From Hygrophila difformis (Eukaryota > Streptophyta > Magnoliopsida > Lamiales > Acanthaceae): DNA of 64,000 nucleotides. The position numbers and the translations under genes were made by a program. Within the stretch, counting starts at the first letter, position 1. Each line of letters starts with the position of its first letter. The stretch is taken from assembly GCA_030278955.1 (NCBI GenBank), contig JAOANR010000008.1, positions 41,647,301 through 41,711,300 of the forward strand. The letters are read 5' to 3'. Positions 21,010-32,482 of the stretch are shown piece by piece. Under the pieces are notes generated by a model. That model ran no database searches, was not told the DNA's origin, and saw nothing but the letters and a program-made list of their open reading frames with translations.

Positions 21010-21962
21010 TTACACTACTCACTTGGCCGAGCATACATCGATAATGTGGTGCGACGACATGGGGTACCACCCGGCATCATTTCTGGCAGAGACAGTAGAA
21101 TTATCTCTCATTTTTGGACGGAGTTACAAAAAGCTCTCGGTACAAAAAAAGAGATGAGTACCGCGATATACCCGATGACGGATGAATAAACAGAAAGAAC
21201 AATCCAAACGTTGGAGGACATGCTAAGGGCATGCGTACTAGATTAAAGGAAGTTGGGAAAATCATTTACCCTTAATTGAATTTTCCTACAACAATAGCTA
21301 CCATGCCAGCATCAGCATGGCACCTTTCGAGGCACTGTATGGACGCAAGTGCCGAAGCCCGTTGAGCTGGGGAGAGAACTATAGGACTATGGTAGTCGGA
21401 CCACAACTTGTTGAGGACATGGCTCAACAAATCAAGATAATCCAAGGAAAGATGAGAGCCGCTCAAGATCGGCAAAAGAGTTATGCCGACGTGAGGCGGC
21501 AAGACTTGGAATTTCAAATCGGCGATAAGGTCATGCTGAAGGTATCACCAATGAAGGGTGTGATGCGCTTTGGCAAGTGAGGGAAATTGAGTCCACGATA
21601 CATAGGACCGTATGAGATCCTAGAGAGAGTGGGAAATCTAGCATATCGGCTAGCATTGCCGCCACAATTTGCTCGCGCCCACGATGTGTTCCATGTCTCA
21701 CAATTGAAGAAATATGTACGATCTGACCCATGTACTCCAACCGGAAGAGATTGAATTGGATGATGACTTGAGCTACGAGGAAATTCCGGTACGAATACTC
21801 GACGTGAAGGAGAGAGTAACAAGAAATAAGACCTTAAGAATGGTCAAGGTTGTTCGGTCTAACCACAAAGCCGAGACGGCAACGTGGGAGTTAGAGGCGG
21901 ACATGAAGGATCGTTATCCGACCATATTCCAAGATGAGGCAACCACAGTTATGGGGACATAA
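21010..21962 (+). pseudogene. pol remnant (integrase C-terminal half and chromodomain), element B
   Basis: Starts inside the integrase core ([11 protein letters not shown] region; compare D at 61787). It keeps damaged versions of the second Asp and the Glu regions, then [18 protein letters not shown], a basic region, the GPY/F module ([10 protein letters not shown]) and a chromodomain ([20 protein letters not shown], core SNHKAETATWELE). Stops occur at 21187, 21242 and 21578, and there is a frame change near 21712. Compared with A, the antisense gene is followed by a much shorter part of pol, so the two elements share the left boundary of the foreign block but not the right one. Confidence 0.9.
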
Positions 21963-22238
21963 CTGTCGTCTTAAGAGGGGGGGGATGTAATGGCCCGAAT
22001 ATTTTTGTCCAAATATCACTGTATCCCAATTAAACAAATTCAAATTGTTTTGAACTACGTAATGACTTGATCCCTTCACAGGGTACGTACGCAACTTGGA
22101 AATTTCAATTCTGGGTTCAGTCAAATAATAACAAACAACAACGCACAATAATACAATCGCTTAATCAAACAATTCCCGTACTCGCGAGATGATAAAGTAC
22201 AACTTCGAGGACGAAGTTGATTCTTAAGGAGGGTAGAC
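21963..22238 (+). other. 3' UTR of element B with two polypurine tracts
   Basis: Upstream tract at about 21973-21985 (aagagggggggga) followed by TGTAATGGCCC; the LTR-proximal tract aaggagggtagac at 22226-22238, preceded by CAACTTCGAGGACGAAGTTG. No gene. Confidence 0.8.
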
Positions 22239-23108
22239 TGTAGTACCCGTAATTTTAAGGATATAAAATAGAATTTAATCCGATAAGCAAAGAGGTTTTG
22301 TTTCCGAGAACCCGTGAAGTCGGAAACGCACGGGAGTCAAAAGACGACGAATTGGAAGCCGACGAACCCGAAACCGACGGACTTAAGATTTCAAACATGA
22401 AATCAATTTGAGCCGAAATGAATTTAGGATGGGAACCGTAATCCGAGAATGACCCGGAAAAATCGGAAATCCGAGAACATAGAGGGATAGAAGTCCGAAA
22501 GAGATGAGGAAAGGCTCGACGGATCGCACGACCCGCCCGGACCGAAGTCCAGGTGTTGGCCGCGCGCTATCCACGCGGGGTTTCCCCTTTCCCCGCGCCA
22601 ACCCCGTGTGGTTGCCCAGAATGCGGCAAATCACGCGATTTCGGCAATTTCTTGCCATAATTCGACCCCCCGACTATGGAAAGTGAATTTGGACGGGGGT
22701 AAGGGTATTAGGACGATGGGAGAGCAGATTCCACCCCATAATCAGTCTCTCAAATCCGTCTCTTCTCTCCCAAACACTCCCAAAGCCAAACACTCTTCCG
22801 ATGACTTCCCCACAAACTTCCGACGAGTTTCCGGCAACCAACGACGACCGTGGGAACGTGTAGGTCAAGGATCACAGTCCTTAGATCATTGGTAAGGTTT
22901 ACATTAGGTCCTTTTCTCATTGTTAATCCCAAATCCTCAATCTAACTTTCAAATCTTGGACTTGCAAACACGTTCGTGGCCGAAGGAGAAGGAGAACGTG
23001 TAAGTAGATCCGTTCGTAGTGATTTTGGACGAGCCGAGCGACCCTAGGACGACCAAGAACTCTATCACAGTAAGTTGATGCCTTTCATATCAATACGGGT
23101 GGCTTAGG
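22239..23108 (+). mobile_element. 3' LTR of element B, first segment
   Basis: LTR start TGTAGTACC after the polypurine tract; interrupted at 23108 by element G. TSD ttagg at 23104-23108. Continues at 40514. Confidence 0.92.
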
Positions 23109-23724
23109 TGTAATACCATAGAAATTGCCCGATATATATGTATGAATATATATATTTTGATCAATTCACTAAGTAGATTTTTAATCAAATCTATATATAT
23201 TTATATGTTCAAATATGTGCTTAAAGATTAGTATATTATTTTCTACAAAACATACTTTAAAAAAATTATATATATTTGTCTTTTCAAATAAAAATATGGA
23301 TTTCAATATCAAGTGTAATAAGTATATGGTTCATAGAATATTTTAAATCCATATACAAGTTTATATACACATATATATACCTTGGTCTTGAAATAATCTT
23401 TCCAAACATGTACACATGTATATACATGTATATATTTACATGTTTAAATTATAATGAGAATTATCTATTTTCTATATATCCTTGATTAATCATTCTACCC
23501 ATATTTTTTTTATGAATTATTCTAGAATGTCATAATATAATTGGGAATAATTTGACTATGGTTTGAAATTGTAGGGTGGAATATTAATCATATCTTGTCA
23601 TTTTCAAATAAAGAATATATTCCTTTTTGAAGCTATGTATGACTTACAAGATCACAAAAATTCCCACATTATGATTTTTTTTTTAAGATAAGAATCTTAA
23701 TATATATATATATAAAAAAAAAAA

Positions 23725-23760
<36 letters not shown>

Positions 23761-25090
23761 ACTGTAGCATGCTACTGTAGCACGCTACTGTAGCATGCTA
23801 CTGTAGCAGTCGGGATTTATGTGTTTTTGGGACTTTTTGCCATTTTTTGGGTCCCAAAGGTGGGAATCTTGATCTATCACGGGTGTGGCATCTTTTTGGA
23901 TGTTATGTAATCAATCCCATCCCCATTCTCAGCCATTTTCATCAATCATTCACCCCAAACTCTCCAAAAACTCTCCCAAAAGCCAAACACTCTTCCGACG
24001 AACTTCCGGCGACTTTCCGACGAGTTTCCGGCAACCAAATCCAACCAAGGAAGTGTGTAGATCAAGGATTGCAGGCTTTGGATTGTTGGTAAGATGTTAT
24101 TCAAGTTTCCTTATGATTTTAAGATCATAAACATCATACTAACTTACGAATCTTCATATTCGAACACAAATCGGAGCCAAGGGAAGAATAAATCGGGTGG
24201 AAGAGATTCGTTCGTGACATCCCGTGGATTCCGGACGACCCCGTGACTTCCTAAACATCATCCCCACTGTAAGTTAACCTTACTATGGTTTTGGGTGACT
24301 TAAAATGCAACCGAACATAGAGATTCAACTCAAGAAAATTAACAAAAATCTGTCAACAAGAGAAAACCCTCAACGCAGCGTTTTCGTATGAATTTTTCGA
24401 ACCTCTAAAGCTGCTCAAACAACAAAACGCAAAACATGAAAAGTGTTCCTAAGACTTTGGTCTAGCTTCTGTAAAAATTTCATAATTTTTCATGATGTTT
24501 TGAAACCTGAAACCAACCCAAAACCGAAGAGTATTAAATCTGAATCTTAGAACTTTGGCAGATTTCACTCTCAATCTTGTTGGTTATTTTGACCATGGAT
24601 CTAGGCCGATCTAGGATTGGTGTTGAACATGAAAGTTGTAGATCTATGAGTTTAGAACATTTCTGCAAGTTTTTAGAATTTTTCATTGAGATTTGAACCT
24701 CCAAACTCGAGCCGATCCGATCTGCGTTAGAACCGATGTCAAGAACCTTGACAGATTTCATAATCAAACTCGACGAGCAAAACTCTTACTTCGAGTGTTC
24801 AAACCTGAAAACTCAAAACTAAGATTTTGATCCAAAGATCATAAGCTATATTGTGTAAAAATTTCAAAGATTTTCATCAAGTTTTGATACCCCAAATCGT
24901 ATCGGACATATTCTGCGTTTTTAGGAATTGTCAAAGGATGACAGATTTCATAACCGATCTTGAGGAGCTTATTCCTATCATTTCTAGCCCGAACCAATCT
25001 TTGAGTTCTAAACAAAAGTTGTTGCAAATCAAGTCTAGTATGTGCCTGTAAAATTTCAGAATTTTTGAAGTCCATTTGATATGTCAAAAA
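23109..25090 (+). repeat. Left arm of the 2-kb palindrome in G
   Basis: Reverse complement of 25155-27139, with identical translated ORFs and only tract-length differences noticed by eye. The centre is a 64-bp spacer (25091-25154). The junction shares the word atgtcaaaaa with the normal LTR sequence at 37959-37968, which suggests a template switch. Confidence 0.93.
23761..23808. repeat. 13-bp self-complementary tandem repeat
   Basis: Four units of actgtagcaYgct beside a long A tract. Each unit junction is itself palindromic (TGCTACTGTAGCA differs from perfect dyad only at the centre). Repeated in inverse at 26437-26486, 36164-36212 and 39314-39364. Confidence 0.85.
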
Positions 25091-25154
25091 TCGAGTTTTC
25101 TACAGAAATAAAATGCTGTCAGGATTCAGGTTTGACACCTTTCAAAGATTTGAC

Positions 25155-26484
25155 TTTTTGACATATCAAATGGACTTCAAAAATTCTGAAATTTTACAGG
25201 CACATACTAGACTTGATTTGCAACAACTTTTGTTTAGAACTCAAAGATTGGTTCGGGCTAGAAATGATAGGAATAAGCTCCTCAAGATCGGTTATGAAAT
25301 CTGTCATCCTTTGACAATTCCTAAAAACGCAGAATATGTCCGATACGATTTGGGGTATCAAAACTTGATGAAAATCTTTGAAATTTTTACACAATATAGC
25401 TTATGATCTTTGGATCAAAATCTTAGTTTTGAGTTTTCAGGTTTGAACACTCGAAGTAAGAGTTTTGCTCGTCGAGTTTGATTATGAAATCTGTCAAGGT
25501 TCTTGACATCGGTTCTAACGCAGATCGGATCGGCTCGAGTTTGGAGGTTCAAATCTCAATGAAAAATTCTAAAAACTTGCAGAAATGTTCTAAACTCATA
25601 GATCTACAACTTTCATGTTCAACACCAATCCTAGATCGGCCTAGATCCATGGTCAAAATAACCAACAAGATTGAGAGTGAAATCTGCCAAAGTTCTAAGA
25701 TTCAGATTTAATACTCTTCGGTTTTGGGTTGGTTTCAGGTTTCAAAACATCATGAAAAATTATGAAATTTTTACAGAAGCTAGACCAAAGTCTTAGGAAC
25801 ACTTTTCATGTTTTGCGTTTTGTTGTTTGAGCAGCTTTAGAGGTTCGAAAAATTCATACGAAAACGCTGCGTTGAGGGTTTTCTCTTGTTGACAGATTTT
25901 TGTTAATTTTCTTGAGTTGAATCTCTATGTTCGGTTGCATTTTAAGTCACCCAAAACCATAGTAAGGTTAACTTACAGTGGGGATGATGTTTAGGAAGTC
26001 ACGGGGTCGTCCGGAATCCACGGGATGTCACGAACGAATCTCTTCCACCCGATTTATTCTTCCCTTGGCTCCGATTTGTGTTCGAATATGAAGATTCGTA
26101 AGTTAGTATGATGTTTATGATCTTAAAATCATAAGGAAACTTGAATAACATCTTACCAACAATCCAAAGCCTGCAATCCTTGATCTACACACTTCCTTGG
26201 TTGGATTTGGTTGCCGGAAACTCGTCGGAAAGTCGCCGGAAGTTCGTCGGAAGAGTGTTTGGCTTTTGGGAGAGTTTTTGGAGAGTTTGGGGTGAATGAT
26301 TGATGAAAATGGCTGAGAATGGGGATGGGATTGATTACATAACATCCAAAAAGATGCCACACCCGTGATAGATCAAGATTCCCACCTTTGGGACCCAAAA
26401 AATGGCAAAAAGTCCCAAAAACACATAAATCCCGACTGCTACAGTAGCATGCTACAGTAGCGTGCTACAGTAGCATGCTACAGT

Positions 26485-26521
<37 letters not shown>

Positions 26522-27139
26522 TTTTTTTTTTTTTATATATATATATATTAAGATTCTTATCTTAAAAAAAAAATCATAATGTGGGAATTTTTGTGATCTT
26601 GTAAGTCATACATAGCTTCAAAAAGGAATATATTCTTTATTTGAAAATGACAAGATATGATTAATATTCCACCCTACAATTTCAAACCATAGTCAAATTA
26701 TTCCCAATTATATTATGACATTCTAGAATAATTCATAAAAAAAATATGGGTAGAATGATTAATCAAGGATATATAGAAAATAGATAATTCTCATTATAAT
26801 TTAAACATGTAAATATATACATGTATATACATGTGTACATGTTTGGAAAGATTATTTCAAGACCAAGGTATATATATGTGTATATAAACTTGTATATGGA
26901 TTTAAAATATTCTATGAACCATATACTTATTACACTTGATATTGAAATCCATATTTTTATTTGAAAAGACAAATATATATAATTTTTTTAAAGTATGTTT
27001 TGTAGAAAATAATATACTAATCTTTAAGCACATATTTGAACATATAAATATATATAGATTTGATTAAAAATCTACTTAGTGAATTGATCAAAATATATAT
27101 ATTCATACATATATATCGGGCAATTTCTATGGTATTACA
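25155..27139 (-). repeat. Right arm of the 2-kb palindrome in G (LTR U3 side, minus orientation)
   Basis: Minus-orientation LTR sequence ending GGTATTACA at 27139, followed by the polypurine tract complement atctaccctcctt (27140-27152). A third copy lies at 38032-40019. Confidence 0.92.
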
Positions 27140-27628
27140 ATCTACCCTCCTTAAGAATCAACTTCGTCCCCGAAGTTGCGCGACTTATTGACCGATTGAT
27201 TGATTGCGATTGTATCATTAAATTTCTTCCGACTTCACGGGTTCTTGGAATTAAAATTCTTTTCCTTCTTGAATTTAATTCCAATTGTCTTGACTCAATT
27301 GATGGAATGTCTTCGGGCTTCCTTTCCCTCTTTTATTCCATTTTGAATTTGAATCTATCGGCGTTTTATTTCCGAGCAATAATTTATTGTGATAAATTAT
27401 TTTCTTCTTCTCGGAGATGTTTCGACATTGATCGGAATAAATTTTATTCCTTTGGACGTTGATAAAAATCTGGGGTATTACAGTCTACCCCCCTTAAGAA
27501 TCAACTTCGTCCCCGAAGTTGTGTTTCGGCTTTTCTCGCGCTAAGAGTTAGGGTCCTTTTGTTTATTTGGGATACAAACTATTCGGGTTTCAAAAATAAA
27601 TGCTTATGCATTCTTACGGGGTATTACA
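27140..27628 (-). repeat. U3 extension of the G LTR, containing old polypurine tracts
   Basis: A 489-bp segment present twice (also 40020-40508). On the minus strand it begins TGTAATACCCCGTAAG and contains two further 'tract + TGTAATACC' joints (27473-27495 and 27131-27152), each with the AACTTCG-GGGA-CGAAGTT hairpin. It looks like 3' UTR taken into the LTR. The ORF 27196-27462 is non-coding by composition. Confidence 0.75.
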
Positions 27629-28222
27629 TCCTCCCCCCCTTAAGATTACAGTTATGTCCCCATAACTGCCTATGTATTATTCACAACCAGGTTCGGGTAT
27701 CATCGCATATGATCCTTCCTCAGTTTTCTTCTAGGTGCCATTTCTGTCATTAAGCACGCGAAGATGAGTTCCTAAGTGAATCAAGATCTAGGACTAAGGC
27801 AACGTTAGTCTTAAGTTAGTCTAAGCCAAGACTCAAGGTCATGTCGAGTTCTGAGGTAGGACTGTTTCTTATCACCGATAATTCACATAAAAAGAGTTAG
27901 TGTAAATATTTATGTATGCATATGCATGTGTGATCTCCCCCAAAAAAAATTTTATGCATGCATTTGTTTATCCATGGGTTTTAAAAATAAATTTATTCCA
28001 TGGATAGGTTAAAATAAGGATAAAAGGTTTGGGCCACTATATTGGGCCGAAAGAAATAAATTGTTTGGGCTTTAAATAAAAACAAGGCTATTGGGTCAAG
28101 ATAATTTCTTGGGCTTCTAAAAAAAAAATTTTGGGCTAAAAATTTGGGCTTTAACTTCAAAATAATAATTGGGCTCTTTAAAAGATAATAGCTTCAAAAT
28201 AATCCGGGCTCTGATACCACAT
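27629..28222 (-). mobile_element. Interior of element G (non-coding, 594 bp)
   Basis: Begins with the upstream polypurine tract complement (27629-27641) and the last codons of pol (A-V-M-G-T-stop, 27648-27667 region). It then runs through 3'-UTR and leader-like sequence to the primer binding site (28206-28219). Gag and pol are deleted. This is a short non-autonomous form that depends on proteins from other copies. Confidence 0.75.
28206..28219 (-). other. Primer binding site of element G
   Basis: The minus strand reads TGGTATCAGAGCCC three bases inside the LTR start at 28223. Confidence 0.9.
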
Positions 28223-29315
28223 TGTAACACCCCGGTTTTGGTAACCCAGGCCGGGATGCCACCGCCACACCTCCCTAGCAAGACACGGTTTCTCCGAGCT
28301 CACTAAAGAGATGCAAGGCTATGGTTTTTCAGAATTTAAAATATTCAAACAGCCCATTCATATATAATTTAAAGATAATACATCAAAGTTGCAGCGGAAA
28401 TATAAATTGTGCAGCGGAAATAAAGTATAAGGGCCGACATGGCCAAAACACGGGTTAAACAGTCCCGTTCATGCAAGTCGTAATTAAATGCAGGGATTTA
28501 AAATAAAGATTTCCCCTAATGTTCCCATGTATGCATATGACGATGCATATTCTTCGTACTCTGTAAGAAAAAGGAGATATATGGTTTGGGTCAGCAAAAA
28601 CGCGCTGAGTAAGTTAACACATAGCATGGGTTAGGGGTTTCAAAGCCTTTAATTAAATTTAATAAAAACATTTCAACAATATTTAATTTAGCCGGCAATC
28701 CGGCGGCCGCAGCCAATTTCATAAAATCTAAGCTTTTTAATATATATTTCCCCGTTACGCCATCACCTCAACAATATATCATTTAGCCGGTTATCCGGCG
28801 GCCGCAGCCGTATCGCATTTCAAGTACTTCATTGGCCATCTTGGCACAGTTTCTCATGTCTCATGTTTCAAGTTTATATTTCAATCCCATTCGGCAAGCA
28901 TTATATTTCAATTGCCTTTCGGTAAGCAAGATATTTCAATTGCCTTTCGGCAAGCAAGATATTTCAATTGCCTTTCGGCAAGCAAGATATTTCAATTGCC
29001 TTTCGGCAAGCAAGATATTTCAATTGCCTTTCGGCAAGCAAGATATTTCAATTGCCTTTCGGCAAGCAAGATATTTCAATTGCCTTTCGGCAAGCAAGAT
29101 ATTTCAATTGTATTTTATCTCAAAGGGATTCCCAATCATTTAAACCTTAAAGGCTAATTTCATGTTTCGACAAGATTTCAAGATCTCTCAAGTTTAAAAC
29201 CGATCGATGTCACAGTTTACGCCTTTTTGGTTTAAAAATCCATTTCTTAGGCGATTGATTTGAAATTTGTACATCATCTCAAAAACATCCCAACGAACAA
29301 CTTTCGTGTTTTAAG
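28223..29315 (-). mobile_element. Right LTR of G, first segment
   Basis: U5 end TGTAACACCCCGG at 28223. It contains AGCCGG-NNAT-CCGG hairpins with a GCGGCCGC flank (28690-28810) and a 28-bp array. It breaks at 29315; the matching continuation is at 37935. Confidence 0.85.
28911..29106. repeat. 28-bp tandem hairpin array, seven units (G)
   Basis: Seven units of exactly 28 bp, each with TTGCC-TTTC-GGCAA (5-bp stem, 4-base loop). The same array with seven units is at 37530-37725; related arrays in F have four and six units. Confidence 0.93.
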
Positions 29316-31595
29316 CATTCATATATAATGTTTTATGAATGATTGGTGATTTCTGCTAACATTGTTTGTTAATGTTGCAATTAAAATCAACTATCCTCTG
29401 AGATGAAAGGTTAGCTCTTGGGAGCCGAGCTATTCGAATGGTGTTCCAAGCGTAAGCAATATTACGGGTGGTATCCAGAGGGATTTTAAGTACCCCAGGG
29501 AATGAGATGGAATTATCAAGTATCCCTAGTGTGATATCATACTCGGGTGACATCAACATTAATATATCGATTGCATATGAAAGATGATAGAAACCATTGT
29601 AGTCTATGGGTATAGTTGGGTTACATAGACATAATAATTATGCGACGAGGCATAGAATTGAATTTAGGGTTAATCGATATAACGTGAAACTTTTATTCGA
29701 GGTGATGGATGCTTGCCTCATATTTGGAGGCTGGGTGGTTGTTATACATGACGTGATTGTTACGACATGGGACTGATGTAGCATATAGGGCAAGGCCGAC
29801 CTGCGAGGGCTTGCCAGGTATTTTGTCTGTGCGTGATGGAGACGTTATTTTGACTATGTTTCTATAAGTGTTGTAAATCCTTGTATCGTGGGTGGTTCTC
29901 TTTGACTCTCTTGTTGAGGGGCAAGCTCGTTTCCATGTTATTGGAATTATTCGTGTTGCAATTTGTATTGTAGTTATTGTGTTTGACTTTGGAGTCTCAT
30001 GTTCATTGAGGTTCTGTATTTCATTCGTGAGCATGGAGTAGGACTGTTGGTGCCCTACCACATGCATGTCTATGCCCTTGGGCGATATTGTTTAAAGTGA
30101 TCATATGTGGCAAGATGTTGTGTTGTGCATCGAGGACCGTGATTTCAGGGCAGACCTAGTGGTCTTTGGCCTGGTTGATTTTGATGTGATATTGGGTATG
30201 GATTGGTTGACTTGCCAACGTGCTGTGATTTTTGATGGTGTTCCACGAATATCATTTTGGGATTCTTTGGGTAAGTATATTTCTTACCGACCCATTTGAT
30301 TCGACCTGTTATTAGTGTTGCTCCTGTTGCTTCCTTTTGTGATTTGATGCGCAGGGGTTGTTCTCTATCCCTGTGGAAAATGAGGGATCTTCATGCAGAG
30401 GTTTCAGCAGCTATGAATGTCCCTGCTGTACCTGAGTTCGGGGATATCCTTCCCGATAAAGTTCCAAGTCTCCCACTTGCTCGGGAGACTGACTTTACTT
30501 TTGTACGATGCCTTATGCAACTCCTGTTTCTAAGGCTCCTTATTGAATGGCTTTTGCTGAGTTGAGTGAGTTGATGATCAGTTGAATGAGTTAATCAGTA
30601 AGGGTTATATTCAGCCGAGTTGTTGTGCCTAGGAGAGCTCCAGTGCTGTTTATTAAAAAGAATGATGGTTCGATGAGGATGTGTATTGACTATGGAGGGT
30701 TGGACCGGATCAGGGTAAAGAACAAGTACCTTTTTATCTTGGATTGAGGATTTGTGTTGATCCGTTGAAAGGGGACGTGTTTAACAAGATTGTTTTGAGG
30801 TCAGGCTACCATTAGATCAGGGTGGCGGCGCGTGAATGAATCGTCTGTTGATGTTAGGATTCTTTTACGATAGCCACCATTGTGCAAGTATCAGGTTGGC
30901 ACTGTATAAGAATTTATTGGAAAGGAAGTGTATGATCCCTCGATAAATGAGTTGCTATTCGAGAGTTGAGTTCAGAACTCTTCAAGAGACAACTAGAGTT
31001 GTTGAAAGTTATCAGAGGCAAACTGGAGAAGAGTCTCAAATAATCAAAAGGTGGAGTGAACCTGAAGAGGAAAATTTGGTGTTACATGAAATAAAGTTTA
31101 CTTCTTATATCTAAAATGTGAATGAAGTGAACTGGACTTGAGTGTAGATCGAACATCAGGAAAGAGGTTTGTGTGGAAGCATGAAGAGGATTGAAAGTGC
31201 GATCTACCACTTGAGTCCTCAGTTGATTTGTTCCACGTGATTTGTTCGCGTGGAAGCAAGAACACACATGATTTGTTCCACGTATCTCAGTTGATGGGAA
31301 TGGTATGTGATTCTACAAAATCATGCAACCTGATGATGTGAAGCTTGAAAGAGTCAAGAATTTGGAGTAATGACCAAGGCGATCGATCACATAGAGGATG
31401 TTGTGTTTCAACTTAAGACAGTCCTGATGATATAAGAACTATGGTCGCAACATGGGGTCCGAGATACTGGTCAGAGACCAAAGGAAGCATGTGGGAAATT
31501 GCTCCGAGTTGGATTTGATTCCAACATAGGGAAGTAAACATTTTGATTCCTACTTTTATAACATTCGAGGACGAATAATCCTAAGGGGGAGGAAA
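29316..31595 (+). pseudogene. Decayed interior of an older Ty3/gypsy element (H)
   Basis: A plus-strand element of a different subfamily, strongly decayed. Recognisable parts are the protease-RT linker ([20 protein letters not shown], 30165-30230), the region before RT (VPEFGDILPDKVPSLPLARE, 30428-30490) and RT motif traces in mixed frames at 30600-30730 (related to [17 protein letters not shown]...LN). From 30900 to 31560 no domain is visible. It ends with an ATTCGAGGACGAAT hairpin (31564-31577) and the tract aagggggaggaaa (31583-31595). Gag was not found; 29316-30100 shows no coding similarity that I recognise. It has many stops and frameshifts and is not functional. Confidence 0.7.
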
Positions 31596-32482
31596 TGTAA
31601 CATCCCGGGTCATTATTTCATAATTAATTAAATTAATAATGACTAATGAACCAATTGGGCTCAATGAGAATTAAATTATTTGGTGAATAATTTAAGAGCC
31701 CAACCATTTAATAAATTAGTGACCCAAATCAAAAGAATTCAACAAGGAGAGATTGAATTGTTGAAAAATGATTTGGGGCTAAATGAGAATAAGAAATTGC
31801 TACTAGGTCCCTTGACCTTATGTAGGAACAAATTGGGGAAAGTTGCTCAATCCCATCATTTTTCACAAAGGGGAGAAAACTAGGGCACACACAGGAAAAT
31901 CTCGACGGGAAGAAGAAGAAGGAGCTATGGGTTGAAGATGGAATTGCAAATCAAGACTCTATTCAAGCATTGTGCAGGTATGAACTCCCCTTTTTCTCTC
32001 TTCCTTGTTTGCGTGATTTGGGGGAAGCTTCGGGTCTCCATTTTTTTGGAGGAATTGGCTGCTCACCGGAGGAAGGGAGGTTGATGCCGGAGTAGGGAAG
32101 AGGCCACGGCGGGGTGGAGGTGTGGCGTCGCGCCACCGTGCGATGCCTGGAGTGGCGGCGGGCTGCTGCCCGCTGAGAAGAAGCAGCGCTGCCGCCGCTG
32201 CTACTGAGGTGGCGCCGGCGGTACGCCGGCGTGGTGGTGGTGCCGGTGGTCTACGTGGTGGTGGTGTGGTGGCGTTATGATAGTCGTGGTGGTGTTGGAT
32301 TAAATGGGGATTTCTTTGTCTAATTGCTCTATTTTGGTTGGATGTCATGCTCATTTGTTGATTAAATTGTTAACCTTGTTGAGTTTTGGGTTAATTGCTA
32401 GCTTGATTATTTAATTGACTTGGTAAATTGTTGGAGGATTTGGGAGTTTGGGAATAATTAAACCTTATAGTTGTTGCATATT
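31596..32482 (+). mobile_element. Partial 3' LTR of element H
   Basis: TGTAACATCCCGGG follows a polypurine tract, so this is a 3' LTR start. The TC/GGC-rich stretch 32090-32280 (gtggtggtggtg words) and the rest carry no gene. It is cut at 32482, where sequence switches to LTR material of another family (gccattttttggg). Confidence 0.7.

Noticed and set aside
23109..27139. Palindrome as a purely technical artefact of foldback reads or assembly
   Set aside because: Not fully excluded, but the 5-bp TSD at the outer ends and the exact LTR tip at 23109 are hard to explain by an artefact; kept as a finding with this caveat.
28911..29106. CRISPR-like regular array of 28-bp units
   Set aside because: The units are directly tandem with no unique spacers, lie in an LTR of a plant element, and recur at 37530 and in F.
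28832..29157. Repetitive ORFs of 60-103 codons over the 28-bp array
   Set aside because: 28 is not a multiple of 3, so all frames read through the same repeat; open frames are a by-product of the repeat sequence.
31223..31280. Repeated tgatttgttccacg words as a regulatory array
   Set aside because: Two or three imperfect copies within decayed element H; no wider pattern to support a function.
31959..32354. 131-codon minus-strand ORF rich in Pro/Arg/Ala
   Set aside because: Low-complexity translation of a gtggtgg-rich LTR segment of element H; no conserved motif.
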